A DNA stretch of 64,000 nucleotides from Streptomyces iconiensis (GTDB lineage: Bacteria > Actinomycetota > Actinomycetes > Streptomycetales > Streptomycetaceae), in the NCBI RefSeq assembly GCF_028657195.3, contig NZ_JANCPR020000026.1, positions 1 through 64,000 of the forward strand, written 5' to 3'. The notes under the pieces were generated by a model. It ran no database searches and was not told the origin of the DNA. It saw nothing but the letters and a program-made list of their open reading frames with translations. This document shows, one piece after another, positions 43,630 through 52,574 of the stretch. A program made the position numbers and the translations under genes. The first letter of the stretch is position 1; each line of letters begins with the position of its first letter.

Positions 43630-44241
43630 ATGGCCGGGAAGAAACAGTTCGACGTGGGCATCGTGCTCGACGCGGCGATGGTCCAGTTCTGGCGGGCCGG
43701 ATACGCCGACACGTCACTCGACGACCTCTCCAGGACGACGGGATTGAACCGCAGTTCCCTGTACTCCTCGTTCGGCGACAAGGACTCGCTCTATCTGCGC
43801 TGCTTGGACCGCTACGCCGCGCGGTACGGAAACAGGTACGACGAGGCGCTTGCACGTGCGTCCGAAGAACCGCTCGGGGCGGTACGGGCGTTCTTCGAGG
43901 TCACCCTGCAGCGCATCGCCGATCCCGACGTACCCGATGGATGCCTGATCGCCCAGACCGTGATGGCGACACCGGTGCTCAGCCCCACCATCGCCGCACG
44001 CGCGATCGAAGCTCTGGGCTTTCAGCGCGCGCGGCTGCGGACCGCCTTGAACGCCACGGAGTTGACCGAGGCCGACGCCGACAACTTCGCGGTTCACATG
44101 GCGACGGTCAACCAGTCACTGGCCGTGATGAGCAGGGCCGGGGCGAGCCAGAAAGAGCTCCGCACCGTTATCGACATCAGCATGAGCGCGCTCTCGCATG
44201 CCCGGAGCCAGGTGTCCGGCTCGGAGATGCGTGAGCAGTAG
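43630..44241 (+). CDS. TetR/AcrR-family regulator
   Basis: A 203-residue regulator: VGIVLDAAMVQFWRAGYADT then LSRTTGLNRSSLYSSFGDKD is the HTH; CLIAQTVMATPVLSP and the following helices are the TetR_C_16/CgmR-like ligand domain. ATG 43630 was preferred to GTG 43627 for spacing from GAGGTG. Divergent from epoxide hydrolase, its likely target. Confidence 0.92.
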   Translation: MAGKKQFDVGIVLDAAMVQFWRAGYADTSLDDLSRTTGLNRSSLYSSFGDKDSLYLRCLDRYAARYGNRYDEALARASEEPLGAVRAFFEVTLQRIADPDVPDGCLIAQTVMATPVLSPTIAARAIEALGFQRARLRTALNATELTEADADNFAVHMATVNQSLAVMSRAGASQKELRTVIDISMSALSHARSQVSGSEMREQ

Positions 44242-44427
44242 CGGCAGATCCGGGCCAGGACCCCCGTCGGCGGTCCCGGCCGCTTCAACGGCCCTGTTCT
44301 CGTACAGCTCATCAGTGCTCAATGGCTACGGCCACGTGGTGTGTAGCTGACGGTGAGGCAGGGGCGGCGGGGCCCTTGGGTACCCACGGCGGGGCACCAC
44401 ACCGGTGGAAACCTCTGCTCGCGCTGT

Positions 44428-45642
44428 TCAACGGCTCCCGCCGCGGACGCGGTCGGCGATGCCCAGGGTCAGCGCCTGTGCCTGGTCCTCAAGGTTCCAC
44501 TTGCCTTTCTGGTAGGCGTGGTTGCTCACCCAATACACCAGGACGCCGTCGCGCAGCGAGCGGGCGAGGAGCGCGAGGGACCACCCGTTGCCGCCGTCGT
44601 GCCAGGCGAGGCGTTCGCCGGTGGTGTCGCGGATGTTCCAGCCGTACCCGTACGAGTCGTCGGTCTCGGGGACGCGGATGCGCGGTGCGAACAGTTGTCG
44701 CCGGGCCCGGGCGGGCAGGACGCTGTTGTCCGAGAGGGCGCGGTGCCAGCGGAGCATGTCGTGTGCGGTGGAGAGCATGCCGCCGTTGCCGCGCAGGTTC
44801 CAGTACGGTCCGTCGATGGCCCAGGGGTGGTCGACAGGCCGGCCTTGGCTGCGTCCCTGGTTGTCGTACTCCACCGCGATCCGGCGCCGCGGCCACCGGG
44901 GCAGTACGTAACCGGTGTGCTTCATTCCGGCCGGTGCGAACAGATGCTGGGCCAGGAAGGGTTCGTACCCCTCTCCCGAGGCGTTCTCGACGATCGCGGC
45001 GAGCATGCTGTAGGCGGTGTTGGAGTAGTGGAACTCCTTGCCCGGGGCCGAGCGCAGTTTCGAGGTCAGGGCTCTGCGCACCAACTCGTTGCGTGTTACG
45101 GGGTCGTAGTCGTCGCCGAGGCTTTCGGCCAGGCCCGATGTGTGCGTGAGCAGGTGCTTGATGGTGATGTTCTTCTTGTCCTCGGGTATCGGGCCGAGGA
45201 ACCGGTCGATGGGATCGCTGACCCGGAGCCGTCCCATCACCTCCAGCTTCAGGATCGCGGCCGAGGTGAACTGTTTTGTGATCGACATGACGTCGTACAC
45301 GGTGTGACAGCTCGCGGGAGTGCCCGCGGCGCGGTCGGCCGTCCCGAACCCACCGCAGTACGCGAGGTGATCGCCACGCGCGGCGATTACCGTGCCGCTG
45401 GCTCCCTTCGGCAAGGTGCGTCGAAGGTAATCGGCAACGGACTCCTTCTGCGCCTTTCCCTCTTTCTTCCTCTCGCCCGCACCCTCGCTGGCACCCGCAC
45501 CCGCACCCGCGGCCGGAGGCTCGGCCGGGGACTCGGTGGCTCGCTGGTCGGCGCAGCCACCGAGCAACGACAGCGTCAGCAGCGCCGCGAAGGCCATCGC
45601 CGAGGTGCCGGTGCGGCGGCGGGAGCGGCAGGACAAATCCAT
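44428..45642 (-). CDS. Lipoprotein serine hydrolase, class C beta-lactamase/esterase fold
   Basis: A 404-residue exported lipoprotein: lipobox LLGGC with Cys30, then an Ala/Gly/Glu/Lys linker to about residue 66. Catalytic S120-I-T-K123 sits in VYDVMSITKQFTSAA; FHYSNTAYSML has the Y-x-N; HDGGNGWSLALLARS replaces the KTG/HSG box. It belongs to the PBP4*/EstB-like serine hydrolases, so D-peptide or ester hydrolysis at the cell surface is likely rather than antibiotic resistance. Upstream and divergent lies the HTH/membrane gene. Confidence 0.92.
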   Translation of the reverse strand: MDLSCRSRRRTGTSAMAFAALLTLSLLGGCADQRATESPAEPPAAGAGAGASEGAGERKKEGKAQKESVADYLRRTLPKGASGTVIAARGDHLAYCGGFGTADRAAGTPASCHTVYDVMSITKQFTSAAILKLEVMGRLRVSDPIDRFLGPIPEDKKNITIKHLLTHTSGLAESLGDDYDPVTRNELVRRALTSKLRSAPGKEFHYSNTAYSMLAAIVENASGEGYEPFLAQHLFAPAGMKHTGYVLPRWPRRRIAVEYDNQGRSQGRPVDHPWAIDGPYWNLRGNGGMLSTAHDMLRWHRALSDNSVLPARARRQLFAPRIRVPETDDSYGYGWNIRDTTGERLAWHDGGNGWSLALLARSLRDGVLVYWVSNHAYQKGKWNLEDQAQALTLGIADRVRGGSR

Positions 45643-45765
45643 GTGGCCTCCAACGCAGAGAATGTGCGCCGAGGTTGACCGCCAATGGTGCCGTTCTTCT
45701 AGCTGTCAGGGTGTTCGGGCTTGTGCGAGCCTGTGTACGCCCAAGTCAATACGGGGGGATCCGCC

Positions 45766-46266
45766 ATGACCACAGCACCGCCCGCACCGCCTGACACCGA
45801 CGAGGCCGCCTTCGTAGCGGCGCTGCGGCGCCTGAAGGCGTGGTCGGGATTGAGCTACCGCCAGCTGGAGCGTCGCGCTGCGGACGCCGGCCACGTCCTG
45901 CCCTACTCCACGGCGGCGACGATGCTTCGCAGGGACCGACTGCCCCGCACGGAACTGGTCTTCGCGTTCGTCACAGCGTGTGGTGTGGGGGAAGGCGACG
46001 CGCAGGCGTGGGTGGACGCGCGCAGCAGAATCGCATGCGGGGAGACGACTGTCCCACCGACAGACGGCAGGCTCCTGCGACGGCCACGGGGGTCGGGTCT
46101 GTCACGGGGGTCGGGTCTGTCACGGCGGTCGCGGTGGGTATGTGCCGGTGCCGCGGTACTCCTTGCCGCGTTTCTGGGCGGGGCGGCGGCCCACGGCACG
46201 TTCACTGGCACCGAGGAGATCCAGGAGATACAGACGTCGTCCGGCACAGGCCGGGCCAGCATGTGA
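45766..46266 (+). CDS. HTH protein with C-terminal membrane anchor
   Basis: A 166-residue protein. Residues about 12-75 form an XRE-like HTH (FVAALRRLKAWSGLSYRQLE, YSTAATMLRRDRLPRTELVF), as in many streptomycete DNA-binding proteins. A linker with two tandem GSGLSR copies precedes one TM (VCAGAAVLLAAFLGGAAA) and a short outside tail. Cytoplasmic DNA-binding plus extracytoplasmic tail suggests membrane-linked control. GGGGGGA lies before ATG 45766. Divergent from the serine hydrolase lipoprotein. Confidence 0.82.
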   Translation: MTTAPPAPPDTDEAAFVAALRRLKAWSGLSYRQLERRAADAGHVLPYSTAATMLRRDRLPRTELVFAFVTACGVGEGDAQAWVDARSRIACGETTVPPTDGRLLRRPRGSGLSRGSGLSRRSRWVCAGAAVLLAAFLGGAAAHGTFTGTEEIQEIQTSSGTGRASM

Positions 46267-46711
46267 ACAGCCGGCCCGGGCGCACCGAGCCGAGGGCATG
46301 AGGGGATTGCCCCCGGCCGACCGCGCGCCGCCATCGTTGACCGGCGTCACGGGAAAGAGCGTCGTCGACGACTGCGCGGCCCGCCACTGCAGCTCCCGAA
46401 CGGGCTGGCGGGCCTGCCCCCTCGGCAGCGCATCAAGGCAGGACATCGAGGCAGAACGTGGAGGCAGCGCGTCGCGCTGGCGTCGCCAGCCGGACGGCTT
46501 CACCACAAGGGAGAGCGCGGCGCTGGAAAACGCACCGGCCGGGAGACGAGATGCCCCCCGCCGATCAGCAGGGCATGCGCCTCGGCACCCTCATTGATCG
46601 CTCGGCCGTCCTTGCCCGCTCGGCAGCACCGGCCAGGGGGCCACTACGTAAGCGCCGCCGTCCTGCCAGCCACCCACCGTCGTCCGCGCCGTCTGCTTCT
46701 GACTGCTCTCG
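46267..46711. other. Intergenic, no gene seen
   Basis: About 445 bases with no supported gene between the HTH/membrane gene and the convergent cupin gene. Confidence 0.5.
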
Positions 46712-47164
46712 TCAGCCCTGGACGTCCTTGATGTCGGTAAAGTCCTCGAAGTCGAAGCCGGGGGCGACCACGCATGTCACCAAGACCGGCTCGGAGCCCG
46801 CTGGTTCGGCGGCCTGCCAGACGCCGCCGGGTACGAGGAACTGCGGCTGCTCACCGGCCGCCACGTCTCCTCCCAGCAGCGTGTCGTCGGTGTCCGCCTC
46901 GTTCGGGGTGGCGCCCTCGCCGCCCAGCCGCATGCGTAGCGGCCCGCCCCGGTGCCACAGCCAGAGCTCGTCGGAGCGTACGCGGTGCCACCGCGACACC
47001 TCGCCGGGGTGCAGCAGGAAGTAGATACCGGTGGCGAGCGACCGCGGCCCGGGGTATCCGGCCGGCGTCGTCTCCGCCCCGGTCCGCCACGTCTCCCGGA
47101 ACCAGCCGCCCTCGACGTGGCGTTGCAGGTCCAGCTGCTGCACGAGTTCAGAGATCTCAGCCAT
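46712..47164 (-). CDS. Cupin-domain protein (DUF985 type)
   Basis: A 150-residue cupin: VEGGWFRETWR at the start, FLLHPGEVSRWHRVRSDELW (metal-binding His/Glu block) and LVPGGVWQAAE. The DUF985/cupin_5 family has sugar-epimerase-like relatives but unknown substrates. ATG 47164 gives the family-typical N-terminus; no Shine-Dalgarno is seen, so it may be leaderless. A decayed HTH gene and NUDIX lie upstream. Confidence 0.9.
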   Translation of the reverse strand: MAEISELVQQLDLQRHVEGGWFRETWRTGAETTPAGYPGPRSLATGIYFLLHPGEVSRWHRVRSDELWLWHRGGPLRMRLGGEGATPNEADTDDTLLGGDVAAGEQPQFLVPGGVWQAAEPAGSEPVLVTCVVAPGFDFEDFTDIKDVQG

Positions 47165-47469
47165 GCCGTACATCTTGGCGCAGCGCCCGTACGGCCCGCC
47201 AGGAGGGGGCTCCGTAAGGTGCGGGGCGGGGTCCGTCCGGTGCCTGGCCTGGGCCGGCGAGACCGCATCCGCGCGGCACATCCCCGCCACGCCATCTTCT
47301 TCCCGGCCCCGTGCAGCACACTGCTCCGACGGCTGCTGGGCGCTCCGCTGCCCCACCCCGGAGCCCCCGACGACCGCCTCCAACACGCCCTGAACTCGTC
47401 CCGCCGGCGCAGACGCCGTCAAGCCACCGCCCGACGCTGCCACTACCAACGAAGAACCAGCTCACGAGC

Positions 47470-47735
47470 TCAGGCACGAAGTCCCACTGGAGTACCACCG
47501 CCTCCCTCAGCGCGCCGACGCTGGGCGGGTCGCCGCTGAGCGCGGACACTTCTGCATTGAGGGCGAGGGCGAGCTGGTGGAGCCGTCGGCATACGGGCGG
47601 TCAACCGTCGGTTCTGCCCCAGCTCCGCACCGTGTCCACGGACACGTGCGCGGTCTCGGCCCGCTCTTCCTGGGGCACCGTGCGACGGCCACGGAGTCGG
47701 CCGATCCGGTCTCCGGCGCTCGTCTCGTACGCGTC
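47470..47735 (-). pseudogene. Frameshifted HTH (XRE-type) gene remnant
   Basis: Three minus-strand frames in succession read like one HTH protein: RIGRLRGRRTVPQEERAETA then HVSVDTVRSW; next ELGQNRRLTARMPT; then LHQLALALNAEVSALSGDPP and GALREAVVLQWDFVP. Two frame changes (near 47610 and 47575) break it. The order matches small actinomycete XRE regulators. 47165-47469 upstream of the cupin shows no other gene. Confidence 0.6.
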
Positions 47736-47738
47736 GTT

Positions 47739-48194
47739 CTACATGAGCCGATCTACGACGTGGCCCAGCCATGCGTCTTGATCGTCGGCGAGTGGGTGCC
47801 TCAGGGGAAGGGGGAGGAACCGGCAGGCGAAGGTGAGGCCGGCGTCGTCTCCGTCGCCGAGGACGTGGTGGTCCCAGGCATCGGGTGTGGCTGCTGGTGC
47901 TCGGAGGAAGAAGAAGCTGGTTCGCCGTGGCTGACCTGTGTCGGGGTGGGGCTTGTCCTCCACGGCGAGCTGCTGGACCACCGTGGCCGTCAGCAAGCCG
48001 GTCTCCTCGGCGACCTCTCGGAGGACCGCTTCCTCCAGACCTTCGCCTGATTTGACTCCTCCGGCGGGGACTTGAGTGCCGGCCTCCGGCATACCGATGT
48101 GATCGAACACCAATACTTCAGGGGCGGGGCGACGCCGGATCACGTAGGCGGCGACACGGATTCTGGGTCGGGTCATCCCCGCATTGTCAGTCAT
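47739..48194 (-). CDS. NUDIX hydrolase
   Basis: A 151-residue Nudix protein. A canonical box occupies about residues 45-67 (G-x5-E-x7-R-E-V-x-E-E-x-G-L). N-terminal VAAYVIRRRPAPEVLVFDH is the usual beta sheet. Unrelated in detail to the NUDIX at the left edge. Its 3' end nearly abuts the decayed HTH gene. Substrate unknown. Confidence 0.93.
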   Translation of the reverse strand: MTDNAGMTRPRIRVAAYVIRRRPAPEVLVFDHIGMPEAGTQVPAGGVKSGEGLEEAVLREVAEETGLLTATVVQQLAVEDKPHPDTGQPRRTSFFFLRAPAATPDAWDHHVLGDGDDAGLTFACRFLPLPLRHPLADDQDAWLGHVVDRLM

Positions 48195-48332
48195 CGGCGC
48201 CTTTCAGGACCGTCGGAGGCGTATCCGCTCCCGGTTCCGCCGACCGCGGTGACCAACCGTGCGGCGGACTTGCCGTGGTACCCGAGGGCCGTCGCGATGG
48301 GGCGCCGGAACCTGGAGGACGGATCTGACCAT

Positions 48333-48357
48333 GTGCCGCCCGGTGGCCGGGCGGCAC
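48333..48357. terminator. Terminator hairpin of HAD gene
   Basis: GTGCCGCCCGG-TGG-CCGGGCGGCAC, perfect 11-bp stem about 45 bases after the HAD stop on the minus strand. Confidence 0.8.
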
Positions 48358-48401
48358 GCCTGTAGCTGTGTTTGTGACTGAAGGCTCCAACCCGATCAGC
48401 T

Positions 48402-49127
48402 TCAGGCAAGGTTGGCGATACGCGGCACGGCGTCCAGGCCACGGTGCGTTCCGGGGCCGGAGCCGCTCGGGAGTACGTATGAGCGCAGCCCCGCGGTGGC
48501 AGCGCCCCCGTCCTTGGCCGGATGGTCTCCGACCATCAGTGCTTCATTCGCCTCAACGCCCAGCTGGATACAGGCGTGTTGGAAGAGCGCGGGGTCCGGC
48601 TTCTCGGTGCCGTGTTCATAGGAGTGCACCCACGCGGAGAAGAAGTGATCGAGGTGGTGGTGGGCGAAGGTGGCCCGTAGGTCCCACCCGACGTCGCTGA
48701 CCACGCCCAGCGCCACACCGCTCTTCCGCAGCCGCGCGAGCACGGGCTCGGTGTCGGTATACGGCAACCAATGCTTCGGGACGCGCAGTTGCTCATAGAG
48801 CGCGTCCGCCACCGGGGCCAGTTCAGGAACCGACGCGTACCAGGTTGTGAAGGCATGGCGATGTGCAGCGGACGACACATCACGCGCCCGCTGCGCTTCG
48901 ATCACATCAGGCAGGAACAGGCCCGCCTCCAGCCCGTTCAGTAGGGCATTCATCGCCGTCTCGCTCACGGACTCGCCCAGCGCTGCCCGGATGCGAGCGG
49001 CGTACGAGCGGATCTGGAACAGCGTGCCGGAGAAGTCGAAGAGCACCGCCCGTATGGGCACGGAGCGCTGAGGTGTTGTCACGGCACGCAGAGGGCCCTC
49101 AGGGCCGCAGACAGGGAGATCGGTCAC
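48402..49127 (-). CDS. HAD-superfamily hydrolase
   Basis: A 241-residue HAD protein. Motif I is VLFDFSGTLF with nucleophile D31; the usual second Asp (D+2) is Ser33, which is unusual for a phosphatase. LGVVSDVGWD is motif II, EKPDPALF motif III and LMVGDHPAKDGGAATAG motif IV. The cap is helical. AGGAAGAG precedes GTG 49127. Function could be dehalogenase-like or phosphatase-like. Confidence 0.9.
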   Translation of the reverse strand: MTDLPVCGPEGPLRAVTTPQRSVPIRAVLFDFSGTLFQIRSYAARIRAALGESVSETAMNALLNGLEAGLFLPDVIEAQRARDVSSAAHRHAFTTWYASVPELAPVADALYEQLRVPKHWLPYTDTEPVLARLRKSGVALGVVSDVGWDLRATFAHHHLDHFFSAWVHSYEHGTEKPDPALFQHACIQLGVEANEALMVGDHPAKDGGAATAGLRSYVLPSGSGPGTHRGLDAVPRIANLA

Positions 49128-49339
49128 TGGCTCTTCCTACCAGGCATTTCCAGGAAAGCCAGACTGCCCAGACCCTTCCTCGTCGGGCATGAACTACTCA
49201 CAAAGACCCACCGCGTGTTGTCCCGTCAGCACTTGTGTCGTAGCCCCGGCCGGTGAAGGGTTTGTGGAACGGGCGCAAGGCGGCAGCGGCGCCGAGTCAC
49301 GCTGTGGTCGTTGCCCGCAACGGTGTGAAGGGGAAGTGG

Positions 49340-49693
49340 ATGGCACTGTTCAAGCGCAAGAGAGACGAGGACGAGACCGGCTGGACAGTCGGAGAGCCCT
49401 TCGGCGATGGAATGGACCACAGGTGGAGGGTCCGCATGGACAAGATGGATTCCGCCGTTATTGCCGACCACAGGCCGGTCCTCGAAGCAGCTGCTGGCAA
49501 GAAGGGGCAGGCTCTGCCCGATTACCTCTCCTGGGTTTCCCACCTGCCCGAGGACGAACTGCACTACTGGCGGGACAGGATCATTGACGGCGTCGCCACC
49601 GAGGAAGAGGCGGTGCTCTACAACGCCTGGCTGGATGTCCGGTGCGTCCTTCGGGAGAATCAGCTCCGCATTCCCGGCCAGCCGTGGAGATAG
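49340..49693 (+). CDS. Small hypothetical protein
   Basis: A 117-residue acidic, soluble protein (MALFKRKRDEDETGWTVGEP, LPDYLSWVSHLPEDELHYWR, VATEEEAVLYNAWLDVRCVL). No domain recognised. GAAGGGGAAG is a good ribosome-binding site for ATG 49340; the earlier ATG 49253 is less likely. Its stop codon lies within an 18-bp tandem duplication. Confidence 0.65.
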   Translation: MALFKRKRDEDETGWTVGEPFGDGMDHRWRVRMDKMDSAVIADHRPVLEAAAGKKGQALPDYLSWVSHLPEDELHYWRDRIIDGVATEEEAVLYNAWLDVRCVLRENQLRIPGQPWR

Positions 49694-49719
49694 CCCAGCA
49701 AGTGGAGATGGCCCAGCAA
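49684..49719. repeat. 18-bp tandem duplication over a stop codon
   Basis: GTGGAGATAGCCCAGCAA and a copy with one change follow each other; the first contains the TAG stop of the preceding gene. Confidence 0.8.
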
Positions 49720-50684
49720 GCAGCGAGGATCTTGACCAGGTACTCGGAAACAGTGGCCTGACAGGCGGCTTGTGGCATCACGTAGCCGTGGGCGACGTCG
49801 TGGCGCTCGGCGGGACGGTTCTTGCGGCGGGTGAGGCGTCGGGTCATGAGGGTGATGGTGATGGCGGCCCGGGTGATCAGCGATTCGCTCATCTCGGGGG
49901 GCGTTCATGGTCCCGGCAGCGGCGGCGGGCCCGCATGGTCCATGACCAGGATCGTTCCACTGGCCGCAGGCCCGCGGGGGCCTGCGGGGCCCGCGCTGCA
50001 CGCAGCGTCAGCCCGTGGGGAGATCGTCCACCAGTGCCGACCGAAATTGTCCGTTCGAGACCCCGAACGGACAATCCGGCCGTTCGCGCAAGCGTCAATG
50101 CGGCGCTTCGGCGAACGCTTGCCCCCGCCGGTACGAAGCCCGGCCCCCCCGAGGACGGGGTCGGGCCGCATCGCCGTCACCGGCACCCGGGTGGATACGC
50201 GCCAATGCTGACGCGCGAGTAACTATTTGTGATTTCTGTATCGCGACAGCGAGCCAGGGTTCAAAAACACCATGACCCACTGGTGTATCTCCAATCTCCG
50301 CCTTCCTGGGGATGCCCGCAGTCTGAAATGTGCTGGAAGAACGGAAGCGATCACACTCAATTCGGTGCGGGCGGGACGCAGATTCTCTCCACGACCTTAG
50401 TGTGTCCGGTGCTCGCGCAATCGGCCTTCCGGAGGAGGGAATGCGTGAGTCGCTGACGCTCTGCGACGGTTGAGCAGGAGCCGGCATCAGGGGGGCAGGT
50501 TGGGAGTGTGTCCGAACCGGCGTCGGGTTGGTTCTGGGTGACCGCGTGACCGGACGTACGCCTCCGCGGCGCCCCCTGCGCCCGTCTGCCCCCGGGTCGT
50601 CGATGTCCCCGACCGGTGGTGTGCCCAAGGCCTTGGAAAGCCGGGTAATCCGAATCGCGAAACGACGAAAAGGGAATGAAATCG
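49720..50684. other. Gene-poor stretch with palindrome
   Basis: About 960 bases with no secure gene. A minus-strand open frame (49892 down to 49694 and beyond) reads protein-like (RAAITITLMTRRLTRRKNRP) but I cannot place it; it could be a mobile-element remnant. Confidence 0.45.
50046..50075. terminator. Perfect 12-bp hairpin
   Basis: ATTGTCCGTTCG-N6-CGAACGGACAAT in an otherwise gene-free stretch. Terminator or operator; no gene directly flanks it. Confidence 0.5.
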
Positions 50685-51437
50685 ATGCGCTTACGCGAAA
50701 AAAGACCGCGCGTACTCCGCCTGGCTGCCGCGCTCGCGGGAATTCTCCTCGTACTCATCGTGCCCGTGACGGCCGGCCCGGCCGTCGCCACGGCGACCAG
50801 TGGCTCGTCCGACGATGCCACCGCCTTGGTACGGCTGAGAGTTGAGGGCCGCACCAGCACCATCTTCGAAGGCCATGTGCTCACCCGGGGCCACGATGTC
50901 ACCACCGAATCCGCCGGGACCCACCACTGCGACGGAACCAACAACAACGCCAATCCGACGCCCGGGCCGACCGCCACCTCTGCCCTCGACGACGCAGCCC
51001 GGCTGGCTCCCTTCACCTGGGACGGCACCTACTGGGCGGAGTTCGACGACATCTTGGTGACCCGTATCGGGGACACGGCGCAGACCGACACAGAGTTCTG
51101 GGGAATCCTGCGCAACTACGCGTTCACGCCAGTGGGTGGCTGCCAGCAGCGGGTGCAGAACGGTGACGAAATCCTCTTCGCCTTCGACGCATTCGCCGCC
51201 GACCACTTCCTGAAGCTCAAAGGCCCGCACGCCGCGAAGGTCGGCAAACCCGCAACGGTGACCGTGACGGACGGTGCGACCGGTGAGCCCATCGCCGGGG
51301 CCACCGTCGGAGGACAGAGCACCGGTGCGGACGGAAAGGCGCGAGTGGTGTTCAAGAAGGCCGGGGCCGAGAGCCTGAAGGCCGAACACCCCGACGCCGT
51401 GCGATCCAATGCCCTGAGAGTGGCTGTTCTCCCCTGA
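50685..51437 (+). CDS. Exported DUF4430/Ig-like protein
   Basis: A 250-residue exported protein. A signal peptide (RPRVLRLAAALAGILLVLIV, cleavage about AVATA) precedes a domain with TSTIFEGHVLTRGHDVTTES, TEFWGILRNYAFTPVGGCQQ and VQNGDEILFAFDAF, which resembles DUF4430 (transcobalamin-like). A C-terminal Ig-like beta domain (VTVTDGATGEPIAGATVGGQ) ends it. ATG 50685 has AAGGGA 9 bases upstream; the ATG at 50676 touches that site. Role: surface ligand binding or adhesion, inferred only. Confidence 0.8.
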   Translation: MRLREKRPRVLRLAAALAGILLVLIVPVTAGPAVATATSGSSDDATALVRLRVEGRTSTIFEGHVLTRGHDVTTESAGTHHCDGTNNNANPTPGPTATSALDDAARLAPFTWDGTYWAEFDDILVTRIGDTAQTDTEFWGILRNYAFTPVGGCQQRVQNGDEILFAFDAFAADHFLKLKGPHAAKVGKPATVTVTDGATGEPIAGATVGGQSTGADGKARVVFKKAGAESLKAEHPDAVRSNALRVAVLP

Positions 51438-51494
51438 CCCGTCCGGACGGCGACTGACCCGCCCAGGCGGCGACTGAACCCGCCCAGACGGCGA
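51434..51494. repeat. Three 20-21 bp tandem units after stop codon
   Basis: Units of form CTGACCCGYCCRGRCGGCGA; the first contains the TGA stop of the exported protein. Confidence 0.65.
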
Positions 51495-51502
51495 CACATC
51501 CG

Positions 51503-51536
51503 CCCCTGGCCGGGGCCCCGGAGCCCCGGCCAGGGG
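51503..51536. terminator. Bidirectional terminator hairpin
   Basis: A perfect 14-bp stem (CCCCTGGCCGGGGC and complement) with a 6-base loop, between convergent genes. Confidence 0.85.
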
Positions 51537-51551
51537 CCAACACGACCGGAC

Positions 51552-52457
51552 TTACCTGGCGGCTTCCGTAACCGCTGACCGCGCGTCTCCTGCCTCCACG
51601 CGGAAGGGGTAGGTCCCGGCCGCGGTGAACGTGTCGTGGATCGGCATGATGAGCGAGGTGAGGCGACGGACGTTCGCGTCGCCGGCCGGCGACCACAGCG
51701 CGGCGCAGTGCTCGTCGGTCTCGGCCTCGATCTGCTCGCGCGCCGCGATGCCGGCATCGGTCGCTGTGCCGTCGGCGTTGAGCCAGCCGCGTGCGACGAG
51801 GCGTGCCGTTGCCGCAGCCACCTCCTCGTCGTCCCACTGCCGGGTGGCACGTGCGATCGCTTCAGGGAAGTGGCCTGTCGCGGTTTGCAGAACGTTGCAG
51901 TCGCACGGCCCGAGGTCGTTGGCGGCGAGCACGATGAGATGGGCGTCGCCGCGCCACTCGCGCAGTACCGTGATCTGCTGCCACAGCGCGACGAGCGGAT
52001 CGGAGGGGAGCGTGACCGAGACGTTGGCGGCTGCCATCGTCTTTCCGGCGTAGTCGGCACGCGCGACGACCGGGTCGATGAGCGACCGTGCCTCCACGAT
52101 CTCATCGGCGGTGAGGGCGACGCCGACGCGCTGCAACGCACGGTCGACGGCCGCGAAGCGAGCGGCCTGCCACTGCTCTGGCGTTGCGGTATCCCATACG
52201 CCTGTCATGGCCTGCACCGACCGCGGGCTGAAGTTGTAGAAGGCCGCGAGCGTGACCTGCCACGGGACCGCACCCATCGGCGCCGACCGGAACGCGAAGT
52301 ACGCCGGTCCGTACTCGGTCACGCCGAGCTTGGCGGCCTCTTCCGGTGCCTCGGGGACGAAGTAGATGAACAGGTGGGCCGCGTTGATGGCGAGGCTGAC
52401 CTCGCGGACGGCGTTCCTGTCCACGTTGGTACGGCAAAAGGTGCGGGTGAGACGCAT
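51552..52457 (-). CDS. SCO6745-family protein
   Basis: A 301-residue cytosolic protein of the streptomycete SCO6745 family: HLFIYFVPEAPEEAAKLGVT, YFAFRSAPMGAVPWQVTLAA, QWDDEEVAAATARLVARGWL and ETDEHCAALWSPAGD. The middle has a winged-helix-like stretch. The family has no proven activity. AGGAGA lies 8 bases before ATG 52457. It follows the FAH-type gene on the same strand. Confidence 0.85.
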   Translation of the reverse strand: MRLTRTFCRTNVDRNAVREVSLAINAAHLFIYFVPEAPEEAAKLGVTEYGPAYFAFRSAPMGAVPWQVTLAAFYNFSPRSVQAMTGVWDTATPEQWQAARFAAVDRALQRVGVALTADEIVEARSLIDPVVARADYAGKTMAAANVSVTLPSDPLVALWQQITVLREWRGDAHLIVLAANDLGPCDCNVLQTATGHFPEAIARATRQWDDEEVAAATARLVARGWLNADGTATDAGIAAREQIEAETDEHCAALWSPAGDANVRRLTSLIMPIHDTFTAAGTYPFRVEAGDARSAVTEAAR

Positions 52458-52574
52458 CGCAGGTTGTCTCCTGGCAAGTCGGGGGATCAACGTCGGGGGA
52501 GGGGGCGGCGCGAGGGTGAACGCACTCGACCTCAAGCGGTGAAGTGCGGGATCGTCTTGGGCCGGTCCGGTAGG

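Noticed and set aside
44428..45642. Calling the serine hydrolase a beta-lactamase
   Set aside because: S-x-x-K and Y-x-N are present, but the KTG box is replaced, and the lipoprotein form fits peptidase or esterase relatives better.
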